Below, one piece after another: positions 49,840 to 58,543 of a DNA stretch of 64,000 nt; within the stretch, counting starts at the first letter, position 1, and each line of letters opens with the position of its first letter. The DNA comes from JBGAPH01 sp046349955. Its GTDB lineage: Bacteria; Planctomycetota; Planctomycetia; Pirellulales; JBGAPH01. The DNA lies in contig JAXMBI010000006.1 in assembly GCA_046349955.1 (NCBI GenBank), positions 198,986-262,985 of the forward strand, read 5' to 3'. Below the pieces are notes generated by a model that worked only from the letters and a program-made list of their open reading frames with translations, was not told where the DNA came from and ran no database searches. The translations under genes and the position numbers were made by a program.

Positions 49840-51210
49840 TCAGAATACGTCTTCGCCCTTCGTCCCGCAATCTTGGGGGCGGCGCCAGCACAGGACCGCG
49901 CCCCCAACCGCTGCCAGCACGGCGAGAAGCCCACTCGCCGGCTCCGGCACGGGCAAGACCCCGGCCCCGCCCCCAAACCAGCCCTTCAGCAAGCCGAAGT
50001 CCGACAGATCGACGTCACGGTCGCCGTCGAAATTCCCTTGGGCACGGTACGCAACACCATTCTCGCCGATCCCCAGCCCGAAGTTCGCCTTGAGGATGCC
50101 GAAGTCGTCGAGGCTGACGCGGCCATCGAAGTTGGCGTCCCCCGGCGGCCACTCGCCGACAAGCGTTGCCCTCCAGGCTTCGGTCTGCCCCTGAGGGTTC
50201 TTTCCTGTGCCGATGACCGTGGATCCGTCGGCCGAGATGTCAAAGTCATAAAGCAAACTCCATCCCTGGAGCGCCGCCCCCAGGTTGTAGTCCCCCTTGA
50301 GGACATCGACGAGGCTGCGCGTGCCGGCCTGCGACGTCCAGATAAAAGACTCGGTCCCCGATTCGGACAATCCTGTGCCGACGATGGTCGAACCCTCTCC
50401 GCTGACTGCGGACGCAGAAAGTTTACCCCCTCCACCCGGCAAATCGGGCAGCGGCACGGCCCCCGTCTCCTGGGTCCACCGGTAGGCCTGAGTCAGCCCG
50501 ATATCGTTGGTCATCGTGCCGACGATGACTTTGCCGTCCTCGGAAACGGCGCTCGCATGAATGCTGCTGCTGAACCCGCCCCCCGCGCTGAGCGGGACGA
50601 TCCCCTCGGATTCCGTCCACCGGAACGCCGTCAAATAGCTCCGTTCCGGCGTTTCGACGGTGATCTCTCCGACCATCACCGACCCGTCTGCCGACAGGTC
50701 GAGGGCGTCGCCGTTGGTGAACTTGCCCTCGTACGACAGCTTGATGCCCGTGGTTGGGTGGGGCCAATAGGCGGGGAAGAACACCTCGGGGATAGCGTGG
50801 AGCGCGCGGCCGGCTACCACCTTGCCGTCGGCGGAAATCGCGTTTGCTCGGGCGGCGCCAATTTCAGTGGGGCCCCACAGCGGGGCCAACGTCGTCACGC
50901 CGGACGGCGTCCAGGTGACCGGCGTCCGAGCGGCGGAGTTCGCGTGCCCTAACACCGACTGGCCGTCGGCGGACACATCCACTGCGTCGCTTAGTCCGTC
51001 GACGGGGGTCATTCCCCCGCCCACTGTCCAGCGGTAGCCGCCGGTGTACGAAGTGCCCACCACCACCGAGCCATCCGCCGACACCCCTCCGGCCGAACTC
51101 GTCTGTGTGTCCCCCGGCAGAAAACCGAGCCCCGAGAAATCGGCGGCTCGGGCTGGCCCGTTCGCGAATGTCAGCAGGCCCACCAGAGCCCAAAAGCGCA
51201 CCTTCATCAT
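49840..51210 (-). CDS. HAF-repeat secreted protein with dockerin-like EF-hands and PEP-CTERM anchor
   Basis: 456 aa. Signal peptide to about residue 22. Residues 40-340 hold repeats of the SADGSVVVG/SEDGKVIVG/SGEGSTIVG type, the HAF extracellular repeat. GDANFDGRVSLDDFGILKAN and GNFDGDRDVDLSDFGLLKGW are two calcium-loop (dockerin-like) helices near 380-425. VPEPASGLLAVLAAVGGAVL then WRRP is a PEP-CTERM sorting signal, so an exosortase should process it. Start is ATG 51210 or the adjacent ATG 51207. Confidence 0.87.
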   Translation of the reverse strand: MMKVRFWALVGLLTFANGPARAADFSGLGFLPGDTQTSSAGGVSADGSVVVGTSYTGGYRWTVGGGMTPVDGLSDAVDVSADGQSVLGHANSAARTPVTWTPSGVTTLAPLWGPTEIGAARANAISADGKVVAGRALHAIPEVFFPAYWPHPTTGIKLSYEGKFTNGDALDLSADGSVMVGEITVETPERSYLTAFRWTESEGIVPLSAGGGFSSSIHASAVSEDGKVIVGTMTNDIGLTQAYRWTQETGAVPLPDLPGGGGKLSASAVSGEGSTIVGTGLSESGTESFIWTSQAGTRSLVDVLKGDYNLGAALQGWSLLYDFDISADGSTVIGTGKNPQGQTEAWRATLVGEWPPGDANFDGRVSLDDFGILKANFGLGIGENGVAYRAQGNFDGDRDVDLSDFGLLKGWFGGGAGVLPVPEPASGLLAVLAAVGGAVLCWRRPQDCGTKGEDVF

Positions 51211-51329
51211 ACACCCCCCAAGCGAGCGGAAGTCCGCAGCGCGTTGGGCCGCGGGAACTTCCGCCACGCTAGTAGAGGCGTAACGTTTGGTCAACGAATT
51301 GGCCGGCGGCTTGGACTGCGCCTAGCGGA

Positions 51330-53804
51330 CTAGGAGCGGCCAGGGGACGGCCGGCCGGCGACATGGCCGGCTTCCAACTCCTTCTGCCAGCGCTGGGTGG
51401 CCTGCCGGCGCTTGGCCGCCGTCTGCTCCGGCTGATAGCCATAGGTGGCCTTGGAGAGCTGCCGGAGATTCCAGAAGGCGAGCACTCGAACCGCGAGCTC
51501 GTCGTGGTTCAGATCGGCGGCAAGCTGCCGGTTCAACCCGCCCGCCAGTTCCTTGGCCGTGACGCCACAGAGCAGCCGGTGCAACTCGTCGGCGGAGGAC
51601 GTTGCATAGCTCTGGCGCAGGGCGGTGCGCACGCGGTCGCTCGATTCTTGGCCTCGAGCAATGCCTGCTTGTAGGAGCTCGGCGGCGGTCGACCAAAAGG
51701 CCTTCTCCGACGGATCGTTCAGAATCGCGACGGCCGGGCCGAACTCGTCGATCGTCGCCAGCGCGGCGATCGCCGCATGGCGAAGCTCGCGCTGCTTGCT
51801 CGCGGCCATTGCTCGTAAGCTCGCCGCGGAGTGCTCGCCGGAACTCAAGCGAGAACGGAGTTCGGCCGCCAGACGCTGCTCGCCTCCCCCAGCCGGAGGT
51901 GCGAGCACCCAGGCGGGGGACTGGGCGTTCGGCTCGATCTGCAGCGCCCCTTCGGGCGACACGCGGACCGTCGCCGGCGCGGCAACCTCGGGCGCCGCGT
52001 CGCCGAGACGGATCGTCACCGTTCCTTCCACGACGTGGATCTCCGCCGCCCGCGCCAGTTCCTGCGGCGTCGCCCGCCCCTCGATCGCGCGGTACGACGG
52101 GTCGATCGCAACCACTGCCGCGGCCGACGTGGAGATTGCCAGCTCGAGGGAGCCTACGTGCAGGACGCAGGGCTGGTCGGCCGCCGCGGCAAACCGTAAG
52201 ACGGTCCGTCCCTGTTCCAGCGTGAGCGCCGGAGGCCCCATCGCCGAAGGCGCCGAGAGGCTGGCCCGTGCGCCCCCCACCAGTTCGGCAGTGATGCCGC
52301 CGCTCAGGTTGAGCTGCGGGCGTTCGAGCAACCAGCTCGCCAGGCGATTGCCGGCCGAAAGCGTCTCGCCGCTCGTCAGCGGACGCCAGAGGCCCTCACG
52401 CGGATCGAGACGCCACAAGGTTGCCGTTTCGCTCGCCAGATTGGCCGGGGAATAGGCGGCTGGAATCACCGCCTCGTCGTGCTGGGCCTGCGGGCCGGCG
52501 TCCGCTGGCAGTGTGGGCGAGGCCGCCGCTGCGGTGGCCCCTGGATCGCTGGCATCCCCCGGCCCGATCGTTTCGGGGGGCAGACTGCCGACGGGCAGCG
52601 CCGCTGGATCGGGCGCAGCCGGCGCTTCGTCGCCCACGAGCGGCGTCGAAGGCTGACCGGGCCAGGCCAGGGCGGGCGGCGCGTCGGGGTTTACCGAACT
52701 GACCGCATCAGCAACGTCACTGCTAGCGGCAACGGGAGGCGATGACGGATCCGCCTCAGACGGCGCCGCGTCTCCGCCTGCGGTCCGGGCAACGGAAGTC
52801 GGAGTCCAGGTATTGTCGTTGGGCGAATCCTCCGCCTCGGGCACAACCCTATCGCCGTTGGTCGCGACCGGGGCGGCGAGCGGGTCGACGGCCCCCGACT
52901 CGGTGTCCGAGGGAACAACGGCCACGTCGCCGGGCGACGCGCTGCCGGACTCCGCCGGCGGCGCAATCTGCGTTGCGCCCGCCTCCGCCAAGTTCGGCGC
53001 GCTCTCGGGCTCTGTTGGATCCGCCGTTTCGGGCGGCGCCCATTCGGTCTCCGGCGGGCGCCCCGGAATCGGATACTCGTCGCCAAACGAGGGCGCCGCT
53101 TGCAAGGGATCGACCGCAATGGGATCTGCGGCGCCGGGCGCCTGCGGTCCCTTCCTACCGGCGTTTTCAATCTTCCCGCCCGACTGCAGAGCCACGATTC
53201 GCGCGCGGCTCCAGGCCAAAGCCGACTTGACGGCCCCAGGCGACGACCACCACCACAGGCCGCCCCCCACGGCGCCGAGCGACGCGAGCACCAGCCAGCC
53301 AGGCATCCGCCGCTTGGTCTGCAAGTACTCCGGCAGTTCGCCGGTCGTCGGGCGCTCGCCGTCGAGCGCGGCGCCTTCGTGCGTCGGACGCCGTTTTCCC
53401 TTCTTCGGCGCCGGTGCAACGGGGGCGCCCAGTTCGTAGAGCCGGCGGCGGCAACTCGGCTCGACCTCGGCCGGAGAGCCGAGCACGAGCGTCAGCACCT
53501 GATGGCAGGCCGAGACCTCGGCCAGGTGGATGTCGGACTCCAGGCACACGCGCTCGACATCGGCCACGTGATCGGGCGCGAGCGTGTTGTCGAGATACTC
53601 GGCGACCGTGTTGGGGTCGAGCCCGCCGGCGCCGCCGCGGGGATCGGGGGCGCTCAGCCGCAGCTTGCGGAGCACGTCGCGCCGCCGCTCCAGCAGCTCG
53701 GTGGCGAATTCGCTCTCCTCGAGCTTGCGGGCAATGTCCTGGGCATCCTCGGGATCGAGAATGTCGTCGACGTAGGCGAGCAGAGTCCGCAGAGTGAGCC
53801 GCAT
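51330..53804 (-). CDS. Large membrane protein with anti-sigma-like N-terminus and FecR-like domain
   Basis: 824 aa. The cytoplasmic N-terminus has two repeats of an anti-sigma zinc-finger-like helical unit (LLAYVDDILDPEDAQDIARK and VAEYLDNTLAPDHVADVERV) but without Cys/His zinc ligands. One membrane helix (PGWLVLASLGAVGGGLWWWS, about 172-191). A disordered Pro/Ala/Glu/Asp-rich stretch runs from about 210 to 450. A FecR-like beta domain (QLNLSGGITAELVGGARASL, LTLEQGRTVLRF) lies around 490-560, then helical repeats to the end. It resembles planctomycete FecR/anti-sigma regulators; the partner sigma factor is not in the window. Confidence 0.7.
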   Translation of the reverse strand: MRLTLRTLLAYVDDILDPEDAQDIARKLEESEFATELLERRRDVLRKLRLSAPDPRGGAGGLDPNTVAEYLDNTLAPDHVADVERVCLESDIHLAEVSACHQVLTLVLGSPAEVEPSCRRRLYELGAPVAPAPKKGKRRPTHEGAALDGERPTTGELPEYLQTKRRMPGWLVLASLGAVGGGLWWWSSPGAVKSALAWSRARIVALQSGGKIENAGRKGPQAPGAADPIAVDPLQAAPSFGDEYPIPGRPPETEWAPPETADPTEPESAPNLAEAGATQIAPPAESGSASPGDVAVVPSDTESGAVDPLAAPVATNGDRVVPEAEDSPNDNTWTPTSVARTAGGDAAPSEADPSSPPVAASSDVADAVSSVNPDAPPALAWPGQPSTPLVGDEAPAAPDPAALPVGSLPPETIGPGDASDPGATAAAASPTLPADAGPQAQHDEAVIPAAYSPANLASETATLWRLDPREGLWRPLTSGETLSAGNRLASWLLERPQLNLSGGITAELVGGARASLSAPSAMGPPALTLEQGRTVLRFAAAADQPCVLHVGSLELAISTSAAAVVAIDPSYRAIEGRATPQELARAAEIHVVEGTVTIRLGDAAPEVAAPATVRVSPEGALQIEPNAQSPAWVLAPPAGGGEQRLAAELRSRLSSGEHSAASLRAMAASKQRELRHAAIAALATIDEFGPAVAILNDPSEKAFWSTAAELLQAGIARGQESSDRVRTALRQSYATSSADELHRLLCGVTAKELAGGLNRQLAADLNHDELAVRVLAFWNLRQLSKATYGYQPEQTAAKRRQATQRWQKELEAGHVAGRPSPGRS

Positions 53805-53886
53805 GACGAGCCATCCTTGGCTGAGAGAGCTACCGAAGGTTCAAGCCGCCGCGCTTCCGCGAGGGGGGACCTCTTCCGTTGCTCTA

Positions 53887-54255
53887 TTAGTGGCGCGCGG
53901 CGGCGATTTTCGTGCAAGATTTTTTCAAGTTCTCCGCAGCGTCGAGCCGAGGGCCGGCTAGCGATTCGCTCGACTGCGAAGCTCTCGGCTCTTTCGCAGC
54001 CTGCCGTTCGGAGAAGGCCGCAAGTGCTAGCAGCGAAGCGAGCAAGCAGAACGACGCTAGCACACTAGGGTGAAGCGGCTTGGCCGCCCCGATCTCCTCA
54101 TTCCGCCAATCCGCCGCATTCTCCCAGCCCTTTTCCGTTCTCCTCCAAGCCACGGGCTCGCTCCCTTGAGCTGCCGGCGCGACCGGACTGCCAGACCGTG
54201 CAACGAGCCAACCGGTCAAAAGGAGAGCGAAGAGGAGGGCAGCAATGATCTTCAC
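53887..54255 (-). CDS. Small two-helix membrane protein
   Basis: 122 aa from a GTG at 54255. Two hydrophobic segments, KIIAALLFALLLTGWLVARS (2-21) and PSVLASFCLLASLLALAAF (about 62-80), flank WRRTEKGWENAADWRNEE, a short Trp-rich motif that I associate with small planctomycete membrane proteins (from memory). The C-terminus is charged. No clear RBS; the longer frame upstream has no coding character. Confidence 0.55.
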   Translation of the reverse strand: MKIIAALLFALLLTGWLVARSGSPVAPAAQGSEPVAWRRTEKGWENAADWRNEEIGAAKPLHPSVLASFCLLASLLALAAFSERQAAKEPRASQSSESLAGPRLDAAENLKKSCTKIAAARH

Positions 54256-54671
54256 GGGGGTCGCGCCAGCAAATCGGAGAAGAACGGCAATGGTGGGCGA
54301 CCAAGGAGAAACGCAAACGCCGGGACCAACCCCTCCTGGCAAACCGGAGCACGCCAGCCAAAGCGTTTTCAGATAACGAGTTGGGGATGCCGACTCGCCC
54401 GCGTTCCGACGGGCGTGCGAGGCGGATTCGCTACGAAGTCGAGGGCCCCGCTGTGGCGAGAAGTCAACGCCGTGGCGTTGGCAGGACGGCAGCAACTCAA
54501 AGCCAGGCTTGGCTTTTGCCGCGCGCCGGGGCGTGGCCTAGAGTTGCCTGCGGGGGGCATCTGACTGCCGGGCGGCGGTCGAAGGCGCAGTCCGGCCAGA
54601 CCCTGGGCCGCGCACCCCATGTCTTGGCCCCACGCAACGGTCATCACCGCCAGTTCTTAAGGATTCCTGCC

Positions 54672-55586
54672 GTGCCGACGACCACGCCCGAGACGGACCT
54701 GAAACGCATCCTGGCCGGGGCTCAGTTGCCGGCGTTGCCGCAGAGCGCCATCCGGTTGCTCGAGTTGTCGCAGGATCCGAACAACGGCCCGGCCGAATTC
54801 GCGCTGCCGATCGAGTCGGACCCCGGCCTCACCGGCCAGGTGCTGCGGTTCGTAAACTCGTCGTACTTTGGGTTCTCGCGCGAAATCTCCAGCGTGAAGC
54901 TGGCGATCACGCTGGTGGGCATTCGCACGATCAAGAACTTCGCGCTGTGGAGCGCGGTGTTCAGTTTGATGCCGAATCCGCAGTGCGGCCCGTTCGACCT
55001 CAAGAAGCTCTGGCAAGATTCGCTGCGTCGCGGCCTGTTTGCCCGCGGCTTCGGCAAGCTGTTGGGTCTGAAGGACGCTGAAGAGTCGTTTGCCGCGGCC
55101 CTGCTGCAAGACATGGCCGTGCCGCTCTTGGCCAAGGAGCTGGCGAAGGACTATTTGGCTTTGCTCGAGCAGCGTGACAACGGCCGCGTGCGGCTGTCGA
55201 CGCTCGAGCGCGAGCGCTTCGGCTGGACCCATGCCCAGGCGGCCGCCGAGATTGCCCGTAGCTGGAACCTGCCGGCCGAGTTCGCCGACCTGGTCGAGCA
55301 GCACTGCTCGATCGACGAGCTCCTGGCCAGCGCCGCGCCGCGGCCCGAAGTGGTGGCGGTCGCGATGTCGGCCCTGTTGCCCGCTGCCAGCGACGAGACC
55401 TGGGTCGAGTGCCCGCTGTTCGAGCAGGCTTATCAACACTTCCGCCGTCCCGACAGCCCGACGATTCCCGAGTTCCTGGCCCGCATCGACCAGGAGTTCG
55501 TGGAGTTCGCTCCGGTTCTCAAACTGAGCGCTCCGGCCAAGACGCTGCTCGACTCGTATAACGAAGTCGCGGTGCCGACGGCCTAG
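54672..55586 (+). CDS. HDOD-domain signalling protein
   Basis: 304 aa, GTG start with AAGGA about ten bases upstream. The HDOD domain fills residues 15-215: LPALPQSAIRLLELSQDPNN, ESDPGLTGQVLRFVNSSYFG, ISSVKLAITLVGIRTIKNFA and ALLQDMAVPLLAKELAKDY. HDOD proteins lack the full HD metal site and act in signalling or cyclic-di-GMP-linked regulation. No output domain is fused. Confidence 0.9.
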   Translation: MPTTTPETDLKRILAGAQLPALPQSAIRLLELSQDPNNGPAEFALPIESDPGLTGQVLRFVNSSYFGFSREISSVKLAITLVGIRTIKNFALWSAVFSLMPNPQCGPFDLKKLWQDSLRRGLFARGFGKLLGLKDAEESFAAALLQDMAVPLLAKELAKDYLALLEQRDNGRVRLSTLERERFGWTHAQAAAEIARSWNLPAEFADLVEQHCSIDELLASAAPRPEVVAVAMSALLPAASDETWVECPLFEQAYQHFRRPDSPTIPEFLARIDQEFVEFAPVLKLSAPAKTLLDSYNEVAVPTA

Positions 55587-55854
55587 GCGCCGCAACACGA
55601 GCCCGCGGCGCCAGCGAGGACGCGAGCGGCGGTTGGCGCGCTGGCCGCCCATGCTGCCCGGCCTCGTCCCATTTCTGCCAATGGCGCCGTGCCGGTTTGC
55701 CTAGACCTCGCGAAGCGACCCCTTCCAAGCTGAAATCGCTGCGTCGCGCGCATTTCGCTTGGGCCTGCTGCGCCCCCTTGATAAGATCAAGATAGAGGCC
55801 GCGCCGCTGCGGCTTCAGATCGGATCAGGGAGCGCACGCGTTGGGAGGCAGGCC

Positions 55855-56415
55855 ATGTCGAACTACACGGCTGTGCGACGTCAACTTGCCCTTCGCCAAG
55901 CGGAGGGTTATCTCGAACTGCACCTGCCGCAGTGCGCGCTCGAGACGCTCGCGCGGATCGAGTTGTTGCCAGGCGGCATGAAAGGGCACGCCGCCTATCT
56001 TCGCGGCGAAGCCCTGCGAGCGCTCGAACGCTATCAAGAGGCCATTCCCCCGTTGGAGCTGGCCTCGCGCGACACCACCGACGCTATCGCGGCGCGGCTG
56101 GCGCTCGGCTGGTGCTACAAGCGCACGGGGCGCATCGACCTGGCGATCAAGGAACTCGAGAAGGCGCTCGTCAAGGAGCCCGACGACGCCCTGATCCACT
56201 ACAACCTGGCCTGCTACCAGAGTCTGGCCCGCGACCGCCACCAAGCGCTGCGGCACCTGGAAGAGGCGTTCCGGCTGGACCCGGGCTATCGCCGGATGGT
56301 GGACGGGGAGTCCGACTTCGATCCCGCTGCGGAACGACCCGGAGTTTCAGTCGCTGGTGGGGGCGATTGCTTAGCCGTGGGTTCGACCCGGCGGCGCCGA
56401 CATTTCGACGAGTAA
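55855..56415 (+). CDS. TPR protein with frameshifted C-terminus
   Basis: ATG at 55855 with GGGAGG upstream. TPR units: QCALETLARIELLPGGMKGH, AYLRGEALRALERYQEAIPP, LGWCYKRTGRIDLAIKELEK and LACYQSLARDRHQALRHLEE. After DFDP (near 56325) the frame as read gives AAERPGVSVAGGG. One base downstream the other frame reads LRNDPEFQSLVGAIA and stops at 56374, the ending expected for this kind of TPR protein. So one base near 56326 appears to be extra, by mutation or sequence error. Confidence 0.78.
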   Translation: MSNYTAVRRQLALRQAEGYLELHLPQCALETLARIELLPGGMKGHAAYLRGEALRALERYQEAIPPLELASRDTTDAIAARLALGWCYKRTGRIDLAIKELEKALVKEPDDALIHYNLACYQSLARDRHQALRHLEEAFRLDPGYRRMVDGESDFDPAAERPGVSVAGGGDCLAVGSTRRRRHFDE

Positions 56416-56739
56416 CCTCAGCGCGAGTTTCCATCAGTCCATCGCCGAGCAGTCACGAAATCCTCATCTGCGGCCGAGGCTGACGCCGTGAGAGAACAAG
56501 ATCGCGATCCTGGCCCAGTCGTTTTTGGCGGACGCTCTCGAATCAGGGCGACTGACGCGAGCGGCTACCATCTCGTCATGAGCCCGACTGCGTGACGCGA
56601 TCATGGCCGCGGAATACGATCGATGAAGATCGCCGAGCGGATTTCGGCCTCCCCTTCGAGTCGGATTGGCGTCCGCTAGCAAGACATTCGCAGGTGGTGA
56701 ACCCAAACTTCAGCCCCTAGCCGCCCACCCAGCGGACCC
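56416..56739. other. Intergenic region with possible gene remnants
   Basis: No intact gene. Two stretches look like eroded coding sequence: around 56490-56580 a frame reads KIAILAQSFLADALESGRLT before stopping, and around 56620-56720 another reads DFGLPFESDWRPLARHSQVV then NPNFSP and stops. They could be parts of one decayed gene. The evidence is only residue composition. Confidence 0.3.
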
Positions 56740-56782
56740 TATAATCACGGTTTCCCGCCCGTCCGCCCAGACGGGCCTTTTT
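56740..56782 (+). promoter_or_regulatory. guaA promoter (-10) and terminator-like leader hairpin
   Basis: TATAAT at 56740-56745 would start transcription near 56752. Directly after it GCCCGTC (56757-56763), loop CGCCCA, GACGGGC (56770-56776) and CTTTTT make a textbook intrinsic terminator only 19 bp before the guaA ATG. This suggests attenuation in a very short leader; alternatively it ends an upstream transcript. Confidence 0.65.
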
Positions 56783-56800
56783 CGTTGATGGGGTCCGCCC

Positions 56801-58372
56801 ATGCAGACTGTCGCCCCCTCGCCGGCCGGCATTGCCGACGAGCGCATCCTGGTTCTCGACTTCGGTTCGCAATACGCCCAGCTCATCGCCCGCCGCGTGC
56901 GCGAGCACTTCGTGTACGCGGAGATCGTACGGCACAACATCACGGCCGCGCGGATCAAGGAACTGGCCCCCCGCGGGCTCATCCTCTCCGGCGGCCCCTC
57001 GAGCGTCTACGAGCCCGGCGCCCCCAAGTGCGACCCCGCGATCTTCCGCCTGGGCATCCCCGTGCTCGGCATCTGCTACGGCATGCAGCTCGCCTGCGAG
57101 GCCTTCTCCGGCAAGGTGTCGGCCGCCAAGGCCCGCGAGTATGGCCGTGCCCGCTGCCACGTGCTCGCGCCCGAAGGACTGTTCACCGGCTTCCCGCACG
57201 ACACCGAAGTTTGGATGAGCCACGGCGACCAGGTGAGCGCCGCGCCGGAAGAGTTCCTGCCGCTGGCGGCGACCGACACCTGCCCCGTGGCGGCCGTTAA
57301 GCACCGTACGCTGCCGGTCTACGGGCTGCAGTTCCACCCCGAAGTGACCCACACGCCTTTGGGAGCGCAGGTGCTGGGCAACTTTCTCACCCGCGTGTGC
57401 GGCTGCACCGGCCGCTGGCGGATGGGGGATTTTGCCCGGCAAACGATCAACCAGATGCGCGAGCAGATTGGCGATCGGAGGGTGATCTGCGGCCTTTCGG
57501 GCGGCGTCGACTCCAGCGTCACCGCGGCGCTCTTGGCCGAGGCGATCGGCGACCGGCTCTCTTGCATCCTCGTCGACAACGGAATGTTGCGCAAGGACGA
57601 AGCCGCGGCCGTCATCGAAGAGTTCACCAACCACTTCAAGACCGACCTACACGTCGTGCAGGGTGAAGAGCGGTTTCTCAAGGCCCTGGCCGGCGTCACC
57701 GATCCGCAGGTCAAGCGGCAACGCATCGGCCACGCTTTCATCGATTGTTTCCGCGAAGAAGCCAGCCACATCGACGGCGCTCACTTCCTTGCCCAAGGGA
57801 CGCTCTACCCCGACGTGATCGAAAGCGGCGCCGCGGCCGACGGCCCGGCCGCCACGATCAAATTGCATCACAATGTGGGCGGTCTGCCGGAGGAACTTGG
57901 CTTCGAGCTCGTCGAGCCGCTGCGGGACCTCTTCAAGGACGAAGTGCGGCGCCTCGGCCTGCAACTCGGCTTGCCGGAGGAAATCGTCTGGCGGCATCCG
58001 TTCCCCGGTCCGGGCCTCGCGGTCCGCTGCCTGGGCGAGGTGACCCGCGAGCGGCTGGAAACGCTGCGCGAGGCCGACGCGATCGTCGTGAGCGAGCTGA
58101 GGGCGGCCGGACTCTACCGCGCCACGGCCCAGGCTTTCGCGGTGCTCTTGCCGGTGCAGAGCGTCGGCGTGATGGGGGATGCCCGCACGTATGAAGATGC
58201 GGTGGCGATTCGTGCGGTCGACACCGACGATTTCATGACGGCCGACTGGAGCCGCCTGCCGGCCGATCTGCTCGCGCGAATGAGCACGCGGATCATCAAC
58301 GAAGTGAAGGGCGTGAACCGCGTGGTCTACGACATCAGCTCGAAGCCGCCGGCGACGATCGAGTGGGAGTAG
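56801..58372 (+). CDS. guaA: GMP synthase (glutamine-hydrolysing)
   Basis: XMP + ATP + glutamine to GMP, 523 aa. Glutaminase domain: ILVLDFGSQYAQLIARRVRE at the start, nucleophile Cys in PVLGICYGMQLACEAF (about 92), and HPEVTHTPLG with the His/Glu pair near 185. ATP-pyrophosphatase P-loop CGLSGGVDSSVTAALLAEAI near 230. The dimerisation domain ends NRVVYDISSKPPATIEWE, the conserved GuaA C-terminus. Confidence 0.97.
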   Translation: MQTVAPSPAGIADERILVLDFGSQYAQLIARRVREHFVYAEIVRHNITAARIKELAPRGLILSGGPSSVYEPGAPKCDPAIFRLGIPVLGICYGMQLACEAFSGKVSAAKAREYGRARCHVLAPEGLFTGFPHDTEVWMSHGDQVSAAPEEFLPLAATDTCPVAAVKHRTLPVYGLQFHPEVTHTPLGAQVLGNFLTRVCGCTGRWRMGDFARQTINQMREQIGDRRVICGLSGGVDSSVTAALLAEAIGDRLSCILVDNGMLRKDEAAAVIEEFTNHFKTDLHVVQGEERFLKALAGVTDPQVKRQRIGHAFIDCFREEASHIDGAHFLAQGTLYPDVIESGAAADGPAATIKLHHNVGGLPEELGFELVEPLRDLFKDEVRRLGLQLGLPEEIVWRHPFPGPGLAVRCLGEVTRERLETLREADAIVVSELRAAGLYRATAQAFAVLLPVQSVGVMGDARTYEDAVAIRAVDTDDFMTADWSRLPADLLARMSTRIINEVKGVNRVVYDISSKPPATIEWE

Positions 58373-58384
58373 GCTGGTAGTCTG

Positions 58385-58520
58385 GTAGGTTATGCTTCAG
58401 CATAACGCCACGGTGACAGGGCCATCACGCGTCACCGCTTGCTCTCTGCGGCAAAACCGCGTCGCTGCGACGAAGCTTCTTGGCCGGTTGCCGTGGTTGT
58501 TATGCTGAAGCATAACCTAC
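58385..58520. repeat. Inverted pair of GTTATGC palindromes
   Basis: GTAGG plus TTATGCTTCAGCATAAC (58385-58406) and its mirror GTTATGCTGAAGCATAAC plus CTAC (58499-58520), each itself a hairpin, facing outward around 92 bp. CCACGG/CCGTGG extends the pairing a little inward. The size and symmetry resemble a small non-autonomous REP doublet. Confidence 0.85.
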
Positions 58521-58543
58521 GAGCGACGAGTTGAGGCGACGCG

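Noticed and set aside
53100..54068. 322-aa plus-strand ORF opposite the anti-sigma-like gene
   Set aside because: Composition is that of a shadow frame; the minus-strand gene has a membrane helix and ordered domains.
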